Source: Pseudomonas sp. Leaf58 (lineage in GTDB: Bacteria > Pseudomonadota > Gammaproteobacteria > Pseudomonadales > Pseudomonadaceae). From it: a DNA stretch of 64,000 nucleotides. Both the position numbers and the translations under genes were made by a program. The notes below the pieces were generated by a model, which saw only the letters and a program-made list of their open reading frames with translations, was not told the origin of the DNA and ran no database searches. Positions 53,841-62,389 of this stretch are shown here, piece by piece. Where the stretch lies: positions 3,167,501-3,231,500 of the forward strand of contig NZ_CP032677.1 of the NCBI RefSeq assembly GCF_003627215.1, given 5' to 3'. Every line of letters begins with the position of its first letter. Positions within the stretch are counted from its first letter, which is position 1.

Positions 53841-54410
53841 ATGCGCCACGAATTCAGCGAAGTACTCAACGACCTGGTCGACTACTTTCTGCTCGGCGAT
53901 ATCCAGCTGCTCGAGCACTTCAAACAAGCCCATGCACTGCCCGACGACCTGGCCCACGCCTTTACCCACGGTGACAGCGGCGACCAGGCGGTGCGCGAAG
54001 GTATCGTGCTGCCGCTGGCCGGGGTCGACAACCTGCCCTACCGTATTCTGTTCACCTTGGACAACCACACCCCGGCCCTGCGCGAGCCCGGCAGCCGCCT
54101 CAAGCACCGGCGCAATGGCTATGTGCTGCGCGTCGAACACGGCGCGTTGATGCTATACACCTGGCGCATTTTGCAGCACTTCACGCCCAAGACATTGGGT
54201 GACCTGATGGCGCGCTACCAGGTGCCGGGGCGGCCGATCATCGAACTGGACAATGGCTGGTATGACGTGGAGGTGCTAGCGGGTGCACTGGTGCGCGACG
54301 GGTTGTACGAGCCGGCGTTCGAGTTCGTGTTGAAGAAGCGCTGGAGCCAGGGTGAGGCGGCGGCGGTGGATACCGGGTATGCCTTTGGACTGCGGGGGTA
54401 TTTCGACTGA
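53841..54410 (+). CDS. Conserved hypothetical protein, likely target of the adjacent response regulator
   Basis: A 189-residue soluble protein with no recognised domain, signal peptide or membrane segment. Notable stretches are FSEVLNDLVDYFLLGDIQLL at the N-terminus and PYRILFTLDNHTPALREPGS in the middle. The ATG at 53841 has AAGGAA. It is divergent from the response regulator, with the PmrA-like repeat 45 bases before its start, so it is probably part of that regulon. Function not assigned. Confidence 0.75.
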   Translation: MRHEFSEVLNDLVDYFLLGDIQLLEHFKQAHALPDDLAHAFTHGDSGDQAVREGIVLPLAGVDNLPYRILFTLDNHTPALREPGSRLKHRRNGYVLRVEHGALMLYTWRILQHFTPKTLGDLMARYQVPGRPIIELDNGWYDVEVLAGALVRDGLYEPAFEFVLKKRWSQGEAAAVDTGYAFGLRGYFD

Positions 54411-54419
54411 TGGCTTGCC

Positions 54420-54508
54420 TGTGCCGGCCCCTTCGCGGATAAACCCGCTGCTACAGGTTCAGTGATCCCTGTAGGAGCGGGCTTGCCCGCGAAAGGGCCG
54501 GTTCAGGC
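54420..54508. repeat. P. putida REP doublet
   Basis: Two inverted REP units: one reads GGCCCCTTCGCGGATAAACC and continues into CGCTGCTACAGG; the other reads CCTGTAGGAGCGGGCTTGCC and continues into CGCGAAAGGGCCGG. They lie between two convergent genes and may act as a terminator. Confidence 0.88.
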
Positions 54509-54517
54509 AACTATCAA

Positions 54518-56197
54518 TCAGCTATGGCTGATTTCCCGGTCCTTGGTCTCCGGCATGAAGAAAATCCCCAACACTGCCGTCATCAGGGCAATCACGATCG
54601 GGTACCACAAGCCGTAATAGATATCCCCGGTCGCCGCCACCATGGCAAACGCTACGGTTGGCAGGAAGCCGCCGAACCAGCCGTTGCCGATGTGGTAAGG
54701 CAGCGACATTGAGGTGTAGCGAATACGCGCCGGGAACAGCTCTACCAGCCAAGCGGCGATCGGCCCGTAGACCATGGTCACGTAGATCACCAGAATGGTC
54801 AGTAGCAACAGCACCATCGGGTAGTGGATCTTCGCTGGGTCGGCCTTTTCCGGGTAGCCCGCCTCTTTCAACGCACCGCTCAGGGTCGCGGTAAAGGCGT
54901 CGCTCTGCGCCTTGAAGTCCGCCGCTGCCAAGCTGCTGCCGTCAAAGCTTGGCAATACCCGCTCACCAATGCGGATCTGCGCCACACTGCCCGGTTCGGC
55001 CGCTTCGTTGGTGTAGGGGATGGCGCGCTTGGCCAACAGGCTCTTGGCGATATCACACGAGCTGGTGAATTTAGCCTTGCCCACTGGGTCGAACTGGAAC
55101 GCACATTGGCCAGGGTCGGCCATCACCACCACCGGGTTCTGTTCTTGGGCGACGAACACGTCCGGGTTGCCGTACTGGGTCAGCGCCTTGAAGATCGGGA
55201 AGTAGGTCAACGCCGCAATGATGCAGCCGGCCATGATGATTTTCTTGCGGCCGATGCGGTCGGACAGGCTGCCAAAAACGATAAAGAACGGCGTGCCGAT
55301 CAGCAGCGAGCCGGCAATCAGCAGGTTGGCGGTTTGCGGTTCGATCTTGAGCATCTGCAACAGGAAGAACAACGCATAGAACTGCCCGGTGTACCACACC
55401 ACCGCTTGCCCGGCGGTGCCGCCCAGCAGTGACATGATCACCACCTTGAGGTTGTCCCAGCGGGCGAACGATTCGGTCAGCGGTGCCTTGGACGCCTTGC
55501 CTTCGGCTTTCATCTTCATGAACACCGGTGACTCGTTGAGCTGCAGGCGGATATACACCGAAATGGCCAGCAGCAGGATCGACAACAAGAACGGTACCCG
55601 CCAGCCCCAGGCCTCGAACACCTCAGTGCCCATGGCGGTGCGACAGGCCATGATCACCAGCAGTGAAAGGAACAGCCCCAAGGTAGCCGTGGTTTGGATC
55701 CACGCGGTGAAGAAGCCGCGTCGGCCCTTGGGCGCATGTTCGGCCACGTAGGTGGCCGCCCCGCCGTACTCGCCGCCCAAGGCCAGGCCTTGCAACAAGC
55801 GCAGGGTGATCAGAATGACCGGCGCGGCCACACCAATCGAGGCGTAGCTGGGCAACAAGCCCACCAAGGCGGTAGACAAGCCCATGATGATGATCGTGAT
55901 GAGGAAGGTATGCTTGCGCCCGATCATGTCGCCCAAACGGCCGAACACGATGGCGCCGAACGGCCGCACAGCGAAACCAGCGGCAAAGGCCAGCAAGGCG
56001 AAGATGAACGCGGTGGTTTCATTGACCCCGGCGAAGAAGTGCTTGGCGATGATCGCCGCCAGCGAGCCATATAGGTAGAAGTCGTACCATTCGAACACCG
56101 TGCCCAGGGACGAGGCGAAGATGACCTTGCGTTCCTCCTTGGTAATACCGCGTTGGGGCGCGCTGCTGCCCGTGGATGCGCTGTCGAGAACCGCCAT
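54518..56197 (-). CDS. MHS-type MFS proton symporter with periplasmic insertion
   Basis: A 559-residue member of the metabolite:H+ symporter family (ShiA/ProP-like). Motif A-type loops are present: FGRLGDMIGRKHTFL after helix 2 and GSLSDRIGRKKIIM after helix 8. ATYVAEHAPKGRRGFFTAWI is typical of the family. An insertion of about 100 residues (from AQEQNPVVVMADPGQCAF to GALKEAGYPEKADP) with two Cys interrupts the C-terminal half. The ATG at 56197 has GGAGG. Likely imports a carboxylate or related metabolite. Confidence 0.88.
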   Translation of the reverse strand: MAVLDSASTGSSAPQRGITKEERKVIFASSLGTVFEWYDFYLYGSLAAIIAKHFFAGVNETTAFIFALLAFAAGFAVRPFGAIVFGRLGDMIGRKHTFLITIIIMGLSTALVGLLPSYASIGVAAPVILITLRLLQGLALGGEYGGAATYVAEHAPKGRRGFFTAWIQTTATLGLFLSLLVIMACRTAMGTEVFEAWGWRVPFLLSILLLAISVYIRLQLNESPVFMKMKAEGKASKAPLTESFARWDNLKVVIMSLLGGTAGQAVVWYTGQFYALFFLLQMLKIEPQTANLLIAGSLLIGTPFFIVFGSLSDRIGRKKIIMAGCIIAALTYFPIFKALTQYGNPDVFVAQEQNPVVVMADPGQCAFQFDPVGKAKFTSSCDIAKSLLAKRAIPYTNEAAEPGSVAQIRIGERVLPSFDGSSLAAADFKAQSDAFTATLSGALKEAGYPEKADPAKIHYPMVLLLLTILVIYVTMVYGPIAAWLVELFPARIRYTSMSLPYHIGNGWFGGFLPTVAFAMVAATGDIYYGLWYPIVIALMTAVLGIFFMPETKDREISHS

Positions 56198-56438
56198 GGG
56201 GTGCCTCCGTCTTGTCGTTATACAGGCCGGGAGCACCTCATTGCTGTTGCACCGTCGCACCCAGGCCCTGGGGCTTGCTTGGTTATGCGAAGCACGACGA
56301 GGCGGGCCGCCTCGGATCGCAGCAAGGTAACTGAAGCATAATAGGCTTTGTCGGGATATCCACTTGCCCAGCGCTTGAACCATCGGCGCAGGCAAGGCCC
56401 ACGCCCCGACAGGGGCCGCGTCAGTTTCAACAAAACGT

Positions 56439-57218
56439 TCAGCGCAAAAACTGCAGGACCGCGGCCAGTACCCGTTCAGGCTGTTCCCGGTGCGGCACAT
56501 GCCCACACGCTTGCAGCAGCTGCATCAACCCCGGCCCGCCAGCCAGCGCCACCAGGCGCTCGGGGTGTGCCGGCGAGCCAAACTCGTCGTTATCGCCATG
56601 CAGGCTCAGCAGTGGGCAGCGTACCTGCGCGAGCACGGCATCCAGGTTCCACTCGGCAAAGTCATCGGCCAACCAGTTGTCCACCCAGGCGCGCAATACC
56701 CACTCGGCTTTGCCGCCGTGGTAACGCATTAAGCGTTGCAATTGCCCGGGTTCGGCAAACTGCAGGTCCGCAGCGCGGATGCCTTCCAGGGTGCGTGCCT
56801 CGACAAACGCTTGCGCCGATTCGGTGATCAGCCCCAAGCACTGGTTGGCGAACGCCGCCGCACAAGCCACGGCCATGCCACCGCCAACACTGTGGCCGAA
56901 GACAATGAAGTCGCCAATAGCGAAATAGTCGCGCAGCGCCGTGAACCCTTGCCGCGCCTCATCCTCGACAAAGCCCAGGCGCAATCTGCCCGGGTGGGCG
57001 TCGGAGCGGCCAAAGCCCAAGCGGTCATAGGCGATTACGCGGTGCCCGCTGGCTTGCGCCAGCTGCGCCGGGAATTCGCGCCACAAGGCGACACAACCCA
57101 GCGAATCATGTAGCAGAACGATAGGCGCACCCTGCGCTTGCTGTGGCACCCACTGCTGGGCAAATAGCTTGCCTTGCGCGGTGTCGATCCAGTGCTCACA
57201 GGTAGCCAGCGTGCTCAT
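56439..57218 (-). CDS. Alpha/beta-fold hydrolase
   Basis: A 259-residue hydrolase. The catalytic triad is visible: Ser in FGHSVGGGM (about residue 109), Asp in HGDNDEFGSP and His in CGHVPHREQ. The oxyanion region is VLLHDSLGCVALW. Its ATG overlaps the VOC gene stop by four bases, so the two proteins are probably made together, perhaps acting on successive steps. Substrate unknown. Confidence 0.9.
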   Translation of the reverse strand: MSTLATCEHWIDTAQGKLFAQQWVPQQAQGAPIVLLHDSLGCVALWREFPAQLAQASGHRVIAYDRLGFGRSDAHPGRLRLGFVEDEARQGFTALRDYFAIGDFIVFGHSVGGGMAVACAAAFANQCLGLITESAQAFVEARTLEGIRAADLQFAEPGQLQRLMRYHGGKAEWVLRAWVDNWLADDFAEWNLDAVLAQVRCPLLSLHGDNDEFGSPAHPERLVALAGGPGLMQLLQACGHVPHREQPERVLAAVLQFLR

Positions 57219-57640
57219 GGCGCCGCCGTTGCCGGCACCGGCCCTTTCAGCTCCACTTGGTTGCCATCCGGGTCGTAGCAGTACAACGACAACCCCTCGC
57301 CTTCCGCGCCATAGCGCTTTTCGGCAGGTTCTACCTTAACCCCCGCAGCTTGCAGGTAGGCCGTCAATGCCAGCTCATCGAACGGTTCGATGCGCAGGCA
57401 GAAATGGTGCAGGTTGCGCCCCTCGGCCCCTGGCGCCGCCCCGCCTGGCCGGCCCAATGGGCCGTGCAGGGTTACCAGGTCGATCATGGCCGTGCCGGTG
57501 GCCAAATGGACCATCCCCAAGTCATCGCGAACGCGGCTGACCGTGCAGCCGAGCAGCTCGGTATAAAAGGCAATGCTGCGCGGCAGGTCGCTGACCCGCA
57601 GCACCAGGTGGTCGATGTGCTTGATGGCGAACGGTCGCAT
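57215..57640 (-). CDS. VOC-family (glyoxalase-like) protein
   Basis: A 141-residue VOC protein with complete-looking ligands: His in IDHLVLRVSD, His in LHHFCLRIE and Glu in GNQVELKGP. It resembles glyoxalase I/fosfomycin-resistance-type proteins, the C-terminal YCYDPDGNQVELKGP being diagnostic. The ATG at 57640 has AAGGAA. Translationally coupled with the downstream hydrolase. Catalytic role unproven. Confidence 0.87.
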   Translation of the reverse strand: MRPFAIKHIDHLVLRVSDLPRSIAFYTELLGCTVSRVRDDLGMVHLATGTAMIDLVTLHGPLGRPGGAAPGAEGRNLHHFCLRIEPFDELALTAYLQAAGVKVEPAEKRYGAEGEGLSLYCYDPDGNQVELKGPVPATAAP

Positions 57641-57714
57641 GCCAGGTTCCTTGTGGCGCTAGCGCGAATACATCCGCCACCATAGCCCAGGCAACCCGGC
57701 GTGGCCAGAATCAC

Positions 57715-58641
57715 CTACTCGTTTACCAACCGTTGCAGCACGCCGCCTTCATGGCAGGCCAGAATGCGCAGCAGTTGGTCGACCAGCGCCCGGTCCGGCG
57801 CATCCAGGTGGAAGTGATGACCGCCCGGGTGCCAGGATATTTTCGCCTGGCAGGGCAACGCCGCCTGGCGCCGGGTAAACGCATCACCGGTAAACGCCCC
57901 CTGGCGGCCAAACAGCAGGTACAACGGGCAGCGGATCTGGCTGAGCAAGTCGCAGGCTTCGCGCTCGGTCAACGGCATGGGTTCGGGCAGCACCAGGCGC
58001 GGGTCGTGGCGCCAGCAATAGCCATCGCCCAGCTGCAGCAGGTCGCGCATTGCCAGCAGCCGCGCCGCACCCTGCGACAGCTCGGTGTCCAGGCGCTCGC
58101 GGCGTTGCGCCAAGGCCGTGTCGAGGTCCTCGAAACGGCTGACGTTCGGCTCGGCAAAACCCTGCAACTGGCTACGCTGCACCATGCGCTTGAGCCGATA
58201 GGCCCGGGCCAGGTGTTGCACGCGGTCATCCGCGGCCACCGTGAACGGTGCGCCCATGCCGTCGAGGAAGGTCATGCTGGCTATACCGCTGGTCATGGCC
58301 GCTAGCAGCGACGCCACGCCGGTGCCCATGCCATGGGCCAGCACGTGGAATTGCGCCAGGCCCAGGCTGTCGGTCACCGCCAGCATGTCCTCAGCATGTT
58401 CCCACAGGTAGTAGCCACTGTCGTGGCGGCGGTGGTCCGAGCGGCCATGACCGACCAAGTCGGGGGCCACCACGAAGCAGCCGTCGAGCATCGGCGCCAG
58501 GCGTTCGAACGACGCGGCGTTGTCCAGCCAGCCATGCAGGGCCAGCACCGGGATACCGTCTTCTGGCCCCCAGCAACGCACGGCAATTTCAATGCCGTTG
58601 AGGTCAAGCAGGTGATCCTTGGGTGTCGATGAAGAACGCAT
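57715..58641 (-). CDS. Alpha/beta-hydrolase-fold protein lacking the nucleophilic serine
   Basis: A 308-residue protein with the hydrolase fold (VLALHGWLDNAASFERLAPM, VVAPDLVGHGRSD, C-terminal GGHHFHLDAPD). At the nucleophile elbow, where family members have GHSMGG, it reads AHGMGTG, so Ser is replaced by Gly. It may be non-catalytic, or use another residue. The start at 58641 gives the normal short N-terminus. It is 75 bases upstream of the VOC/hydrolase pair on the same strand. Confidence 0.85.
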   Translation of the reverse strand: MRSSSTPKDHLLDLNGIEIAVRCWGPEDGIPVLALHGWLDNAASFERLAPMLDGCFVVAPDLVGHGRSDHRRHDSGYYLWEHAEDMLAVTDSLGLAQFHVLAHGMGTGVASLLAAMTSGIASMTFLDGMGAPFTVAADDRVQHLARAYRLKRMVQRSQLQGFAEPNVSRFEDLDTALAQRRERLDTELSQGAARLLAMRDLLQLGDGYCWRHDPRLVLPEPMPLTEREACDLLSQIRCPLYLLFGRQGAFTGDAFTRRQAALPCQAKISWHPGGHHFHLDAPDRALVDQLLRILACHEGGVLQRLVNE

Positions 58642-58827
58642 GGGTACGCTTCCTGACTTGTAGCCTGGTACAACCACACCAGGCCGAATACGCCGCTGGC
58701 CCCTTCGAATCCTGTCGCCAGCGGCAACTCTTGCGCCGGGCCATGCAGCGCTCCGACACGTTACCTTGGCGCAACCTCAGGCACACCACTGGCCCGTCAC
58801 CGACCGTGACTTAACCGTCACCGACCC

Positions 58828-61299
58828 TCACTGCCCGCGCAGGTCCTCGAAGAACGCCTGCTTGCCATCCACCTGGCTAGACGCCCGCGGTGCTGCAGCG
58901 GCCTCGCCGTTGGCGGCCTCGACATACCAGTAACAGTGCTGCACCGCACGCGTGACTGCCACGTAGGCTAGGCGCTGCACTTCTTCCTTTTGTGCGGTAT
59001 CGAACGGCTGGGCATCACCGGCCTTGCCCAGCCCAGCCTGGCGGTACACTTGGTTCTTGTAGGGCGAGCTGGTCAGGTACTGGCAGTCGCCGAGCATGAA
59101 CACCGCGTCAGCCTGCAAGCCCTTGGCACTGTGGTAGGTGAGTTGCCGCAGCCGACGCTGCTCAGCGGGCAATGCCGCCTCGGCGTGCAGCACGTTTTGC
59201 AGGTGCTCGTTCATCAATGCCCGGTCGCTGCCCTTGCGGTACAGCATCATCACCGTCTCGCCTCGCTGATAGTGCTCGAACAGCGTTTCACCCAAGGCGG
59301 CTTCGTCACGGTCGAACACTTTGACCGGCGAGCCGGGCAATTCGGCCGCTGGGCCACTGGCCCGGGCTTTTTTGCCGGCAATTGCCGGGGTGCCCTTGAC
59401 CAAGTGCTCGGCCGCGTCGATCACCTGCTGTTGGCAACGGTAGTTGTCCACCAGCATCACCCGCGTGTTGGCCGGCGACGGGAAAGCCTTGGTGAACTCC
59501 ATGAAGTATTTGGGCGAACTGCCACGCCAACCGTAGATCGACTGCCAATCGTCGCCCACGCACATCAGCGAGGAATGCTGGGCATGGCGCCCGGTGTGCA
59601 TGGCCGGGCCGCGCCGGCGGATCTCGGCAAGGCTGGCGCGCAGCCAGCTGACGATCTGCGGCGACACGTCCTGGAATTCGTCGATCATCAGATGCGCCAG
59701 TGGCCGCAGCAACGGGTCGGGCAGCAGTTGCAGGTTTTCCGGGTTGTTCTCGCTGAACAGGGCGAACATGCGGTTGTAGCTCATCACCGGTGGCGACTGG
59801 TCCAGCAGGTGCGTCTCCAGGGCCTTCCAGTACAGGGCCAGGGCCTCGAAGAACAGCGCGTCGCTGTCGCCGGACGGGAAGCTCATCGCCGCCACGGCAG
59901 TGTTCACGTCCAAGCCAAGGTTTTCGATGAAGTTGGCCGCGCCGACAAAGGCATCCAGCAGCGGCGCCGGGGCCAGTTCACCCTTTACCTTGTATTCAAA
60001 GCCCGGGCCGGCCACGGCATCACCGGCCAGCGAGGCTGCCAGGCGCCGGGCCATGGCGTAGTTGTCCAGCCAGATCAGCGGCTTGTCGCAGAAGGCCTGC
60101 AACAGGGTGCGCTTCACCGCCCATTCGGCGCGCACCGCCAGCTTGGCGCCGGGGCGCTGGTACTGCGCGCTTTCCGCCGGGTCGAAGCCCAGCACCAGCA
60201 ACGGCCCCTGGCCGGCCAGGCGACCATGCACATGAAAGCGGCTGCCACGGATCTCGACGGTGTCGCGGCACGGTTCGATGCCTTTGATCGGCCAGGCGCC
60301 GGCCGCGAACCACAGGTCTTCGATCACGTCGCACAGCTCTTCGTCGCGCTGGGCCGCCAGCTGGGTCACCTGCGCACGTTTCTGCACATCGGGGTTATTG
60401 GGGTCGAGCGGCTTTAGTTGCAGGGCTTCGCTGCGCAGCAGGCCGACCAGCTCGGCGAAGCGTGGGCTGGCGCCCAGCAAGCTGCTGTAGCAGTGGTTCA
60501 GTTGCTGGCGCTGGGCGTCGTTCAGGCGCAGGTCGAACGGGTTGCTGTCGGCCTCCGCCTCGCGCCCGGCAGGCATCTCGTTGCCCAGGGTTTCGAACGC
60601 ACGCACCTGGCCAAAGCCCGGCAGGCTGCGCACCAGCGGCAGGATGCGCGAATGGAAGGTGCGCACCAGCTCGCGTGCCTGCTGCGGTTGCAGGTTGATC
60701 TGCCACAGAGTGAACACGTGCAGCAGGCGCTTGATGAAGTCCTTGCGCGACTCGCGGGTGAAGGTGACCACGGTCATCGCGTCCAGCTCGTAGCCCAGGT
60801 AATGGCGCAACAACAGGATGCGCAGCACCAGTGAAGTGGACTTGCCGGCGCCGGCCCCGGCCACCACGCAGGTAGACGGCGTGTCGCTGAAAATCAGCTT
60901 CCATTGCGCGGCGCTGGGCTGCGCCTCGGCGGGCAGGCGCTGGGCGACATCGGCCTTGAAGCGCTTTTTTAGCTCGCTACTCAAAGGCAGGCGCCAGTCA
61001 TCGAACAACTTGTCGTCCTGGCCCGGCACCGCGGCAGTGTCGGGGCGGGTATCGCGAATCACCAGTACCTGGCGCCCAGCCTCGTAGCCCTCCACCCGCC
61101 CGCGCTCGAACCCTTCACGTATACCATCGGCGAGGCCACTGCGCTGGCCGGTGGCGTGGCCGAGAAACCAGGAGTCACGGTGCTGGGCCTGCAGGCGGGT
61201 CAGGCCCCGGCCCAGCAAGCGGGCGGCCAGGCGGCGAAACCAGGGCAACTGGGCAGGAGGGGTAAGGTCGGCGGGGGCCAGGGGTTGCTCGTGGGCCAC
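58828..61299 (-). CDS. UvrD/HelIV-like superfamily 1A DNA helicase
   Basis: An 823-residue helicase. The Walker A motif is CVVAGAGAGKST (about residues 145-156), motif Ia VVTFTRESRKDF, motif II LMIDEFQDVSPQ, motif III CVGDDWQSIYGWRGS, motif V-like QLTYHSAKGLQADAVF and motif VI-like RLAYVAVTRAV. About 390 residues separate motifs I and II, more than in UvrD, and the first 110 residues are family-specific. The start is a GTG at 61299 with GGAG; an ATG at 61344 lacks a good ribosome binding site but is possible. Probably DNA repair, though a defence role cannot be excluded. Confidence 0.85.
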   Translation of the reverse strand: MAHEQPLAPADLTPPAQLPWFRRLAARLLGRGLTRLQAQHRDSWFLGHATGQRSGLADGIREGFERGRVEGYEAGRQVLVIRDTRPDTAAVPGQDDKLFDDWRLPLSSELKKRFKADVAQRLPAEAQPSAAQWKLIFSDTPSTCVVAGAGAGKSTSLVLRILLLRHYLGYELDAMTVVTFTRESRKDFIKRLLHVFTLWQINLQPQQARELVRTFHSRILPLVRSLPGFGQVRAFETLGNEMPAGREAEADSNPFDLRLNDAQRQQLNHCYSSLLGASPRFAELVGLLRSEALQLKPLDPNNPDVQKRAQVTQLAAQRDEELCDVIEDLWFAAGAWPIKGIEPCRDTVEIRGSRFHVHGRLAGQGPLLVLGFDPAESAQYQRPGAKLAVRAEWAVKRTLLQAFCDKPLIWLDNYAMARRLAASLAGDAVAGPGFEYKVKGELAPAPLLDAFVGAANFIENLGLDVNTAVAAMSFPSGDSDALFFEALALYWKALETHLLDQSPPVMSYNRMFALFSENNPENLQLLPDPLLRPLAHLMIDEFQDVSPQIVSWLRASLAEIRRRGPAMHTGRHAQHSSLMCVGDDWQSIYGWRGSSPKYFMEFTKAFPSPANTRVMLVDNYRCQQQVIDAAEHLVKGTPAIAGKKARASGPAAELPGSPVKVFDRDEAALGETLFEHYQRGETVMMLYRKGSDRALMNEHLQNVLHAEAALPAEQRRLRQLTYHSAKGLQADAVFMLGDCQYLTSSPYKNQVYRQAGLGKAGDAQPFDTAQKEEVQRLAYVAVTRAVQHCYWYVEAANGEAAAAPRASSQVDGKQAFFEDLRGQ

Positions 61300-61520
61300 G
61301 GTCACTCCGTTGATGTACAAAATCAGCGGGCATGTTCGCTGCATCGACAAAAAATCGCCAGCGAATGCTTGCAGATCAGTGCATTAGGCGATGAAACGGA
61401 GGAAAACTCTCCACCGTTAAACATCTATTTTACTGATTATTTTAAGCCGATATTTACGCTTATTTTCGATGTTTTGTTAGCGCATCATGGCGTCATTCCA
61501 CTGATTCAAGGAGCACGACC

Positions 61521-62219
61521 ATGCTGCAACTGCGACCCTTCGAAAGCCTCGGCCACGCCAACCACGGCTGGCTCGATGCCCACCACCATTTCTCGTTTGC
61601 CGAGTACTACGACCCAGCGCGCATGCACTGGGGCAACCTGCGGGTCTGGAACGACGACCTGATCGCTGCCGGCAGCGGCTTCCCGCCGCACCCGCACCGC
61701 GACATGGAGATCATCACCTATGTACGTGAAGGTGCGATCACCCACCAGGACAGCCTGGGTAATAAAGGCCGTACCGAGGCCGGTGATGTACAGGTAATGA
61801 GCGCCGGCAGCGGCATTGTGCACAGCGAGTACAACCTGGAAGACGTCGACACGCGCATCTTCCAGATTTGGATCGTGCCAGAGCGCACCGGTGAAGCACC
61901 GCAGTGGGGCACCCGGCCGTTCCCCAAAGGTGAGCGTGGCGAAGGCTTCGTGACCCTGGCCAGCGGCCGCGCGGGTGACAAAGACAGCCTGCAGATTCGC
62001 ACCGATGCCCGCCTGGTGGCTGCCACCTTGCGTGCTGGGGAAACCGCCGAGTACCGCTTCGATGCTGCACGCCGGGGTTACTTGGTGCCGGCCAAGGGGC
62101 TGGTGGAGGTCAACGGCCTGCGCGCCAATGCTCGCGACGGCGTGGCAATCGAGCAGGAAGCAGTCCTGCGAGTGACGGCTATTGAAGACAGCGAGATCGT
62201 GCTGGTGGATGTGGCCTGA
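61521..62219 (+). CDS. Pirin-family protein (YhhW-like)
   Basis: A 232-residue bicupin. The N-terminal cupin carries the metal-site residues in GFPPHPHRDMEIITYV and GDVQVMSAGSGIVHSEYN (His, His, His, Glu). Similar proteins such as E. coli YhhW show quercetin 2,3-dioxygenase activity in vitro; the physiological role is unclear. The ATG at 61521 has AAGGAG. Confidence 0.92.
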   Translation: MLQLRPFESLGHANHGWLDAHHHFSFAEYYDPARMHWGNLRVWNDDLIAAGSGFPPHPHRDMEIITYVREGAITHQDSLGNKGRTEAGDVQVMSAGSGIVHSEYNLEDVDTRIFQIWIVPERTGEAPQWGTRPFPKGERGEGFVTLASGRAGDKDSLQIRTDARLVAATLRAGETAEYRFDAARRGYLVPAKGLVEVNGLRANARDGVAIEQEAVLRVTAIEDSEIVLVDVA

Positions 62220-62259
62220 TCACTGTTGGCCTTGATAGCGCGTAATACCTGTAGGCGCA

Positions 62260-62356
62260 GCCTTGTGTCGCGATCGGGCCGCCCAGCGGCCCCAGCAATA
62301 TAAGCAGCATGGCTGAAAGAAAGGGGCCGCATTGCGGCCCGATCGCGACACAAGGC
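62260..62356. repeat. Long inverted repeat (REP doublet) after the pirin gene
   Basis: Two 23-base perfect inverted arms, at 62260-62282 (CCTTGTGTCGCGATCGGGCC core) and 62334-62356, between two convergent genes. The core sequence belongs to the P. putida REP family. It probably also terminates transcription from both sides. Confidence 0.85.
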
Positions 62357-62389
62357 CGCTCCCACAGGGGTATGCGTTCGCCCCGCAAT

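Noticed and set aside
58990..60417. Open frame of 475 codons opposite the helicase
   Set aside because: Antisense to helicase motifs II to VI; no independent evidence of coding.
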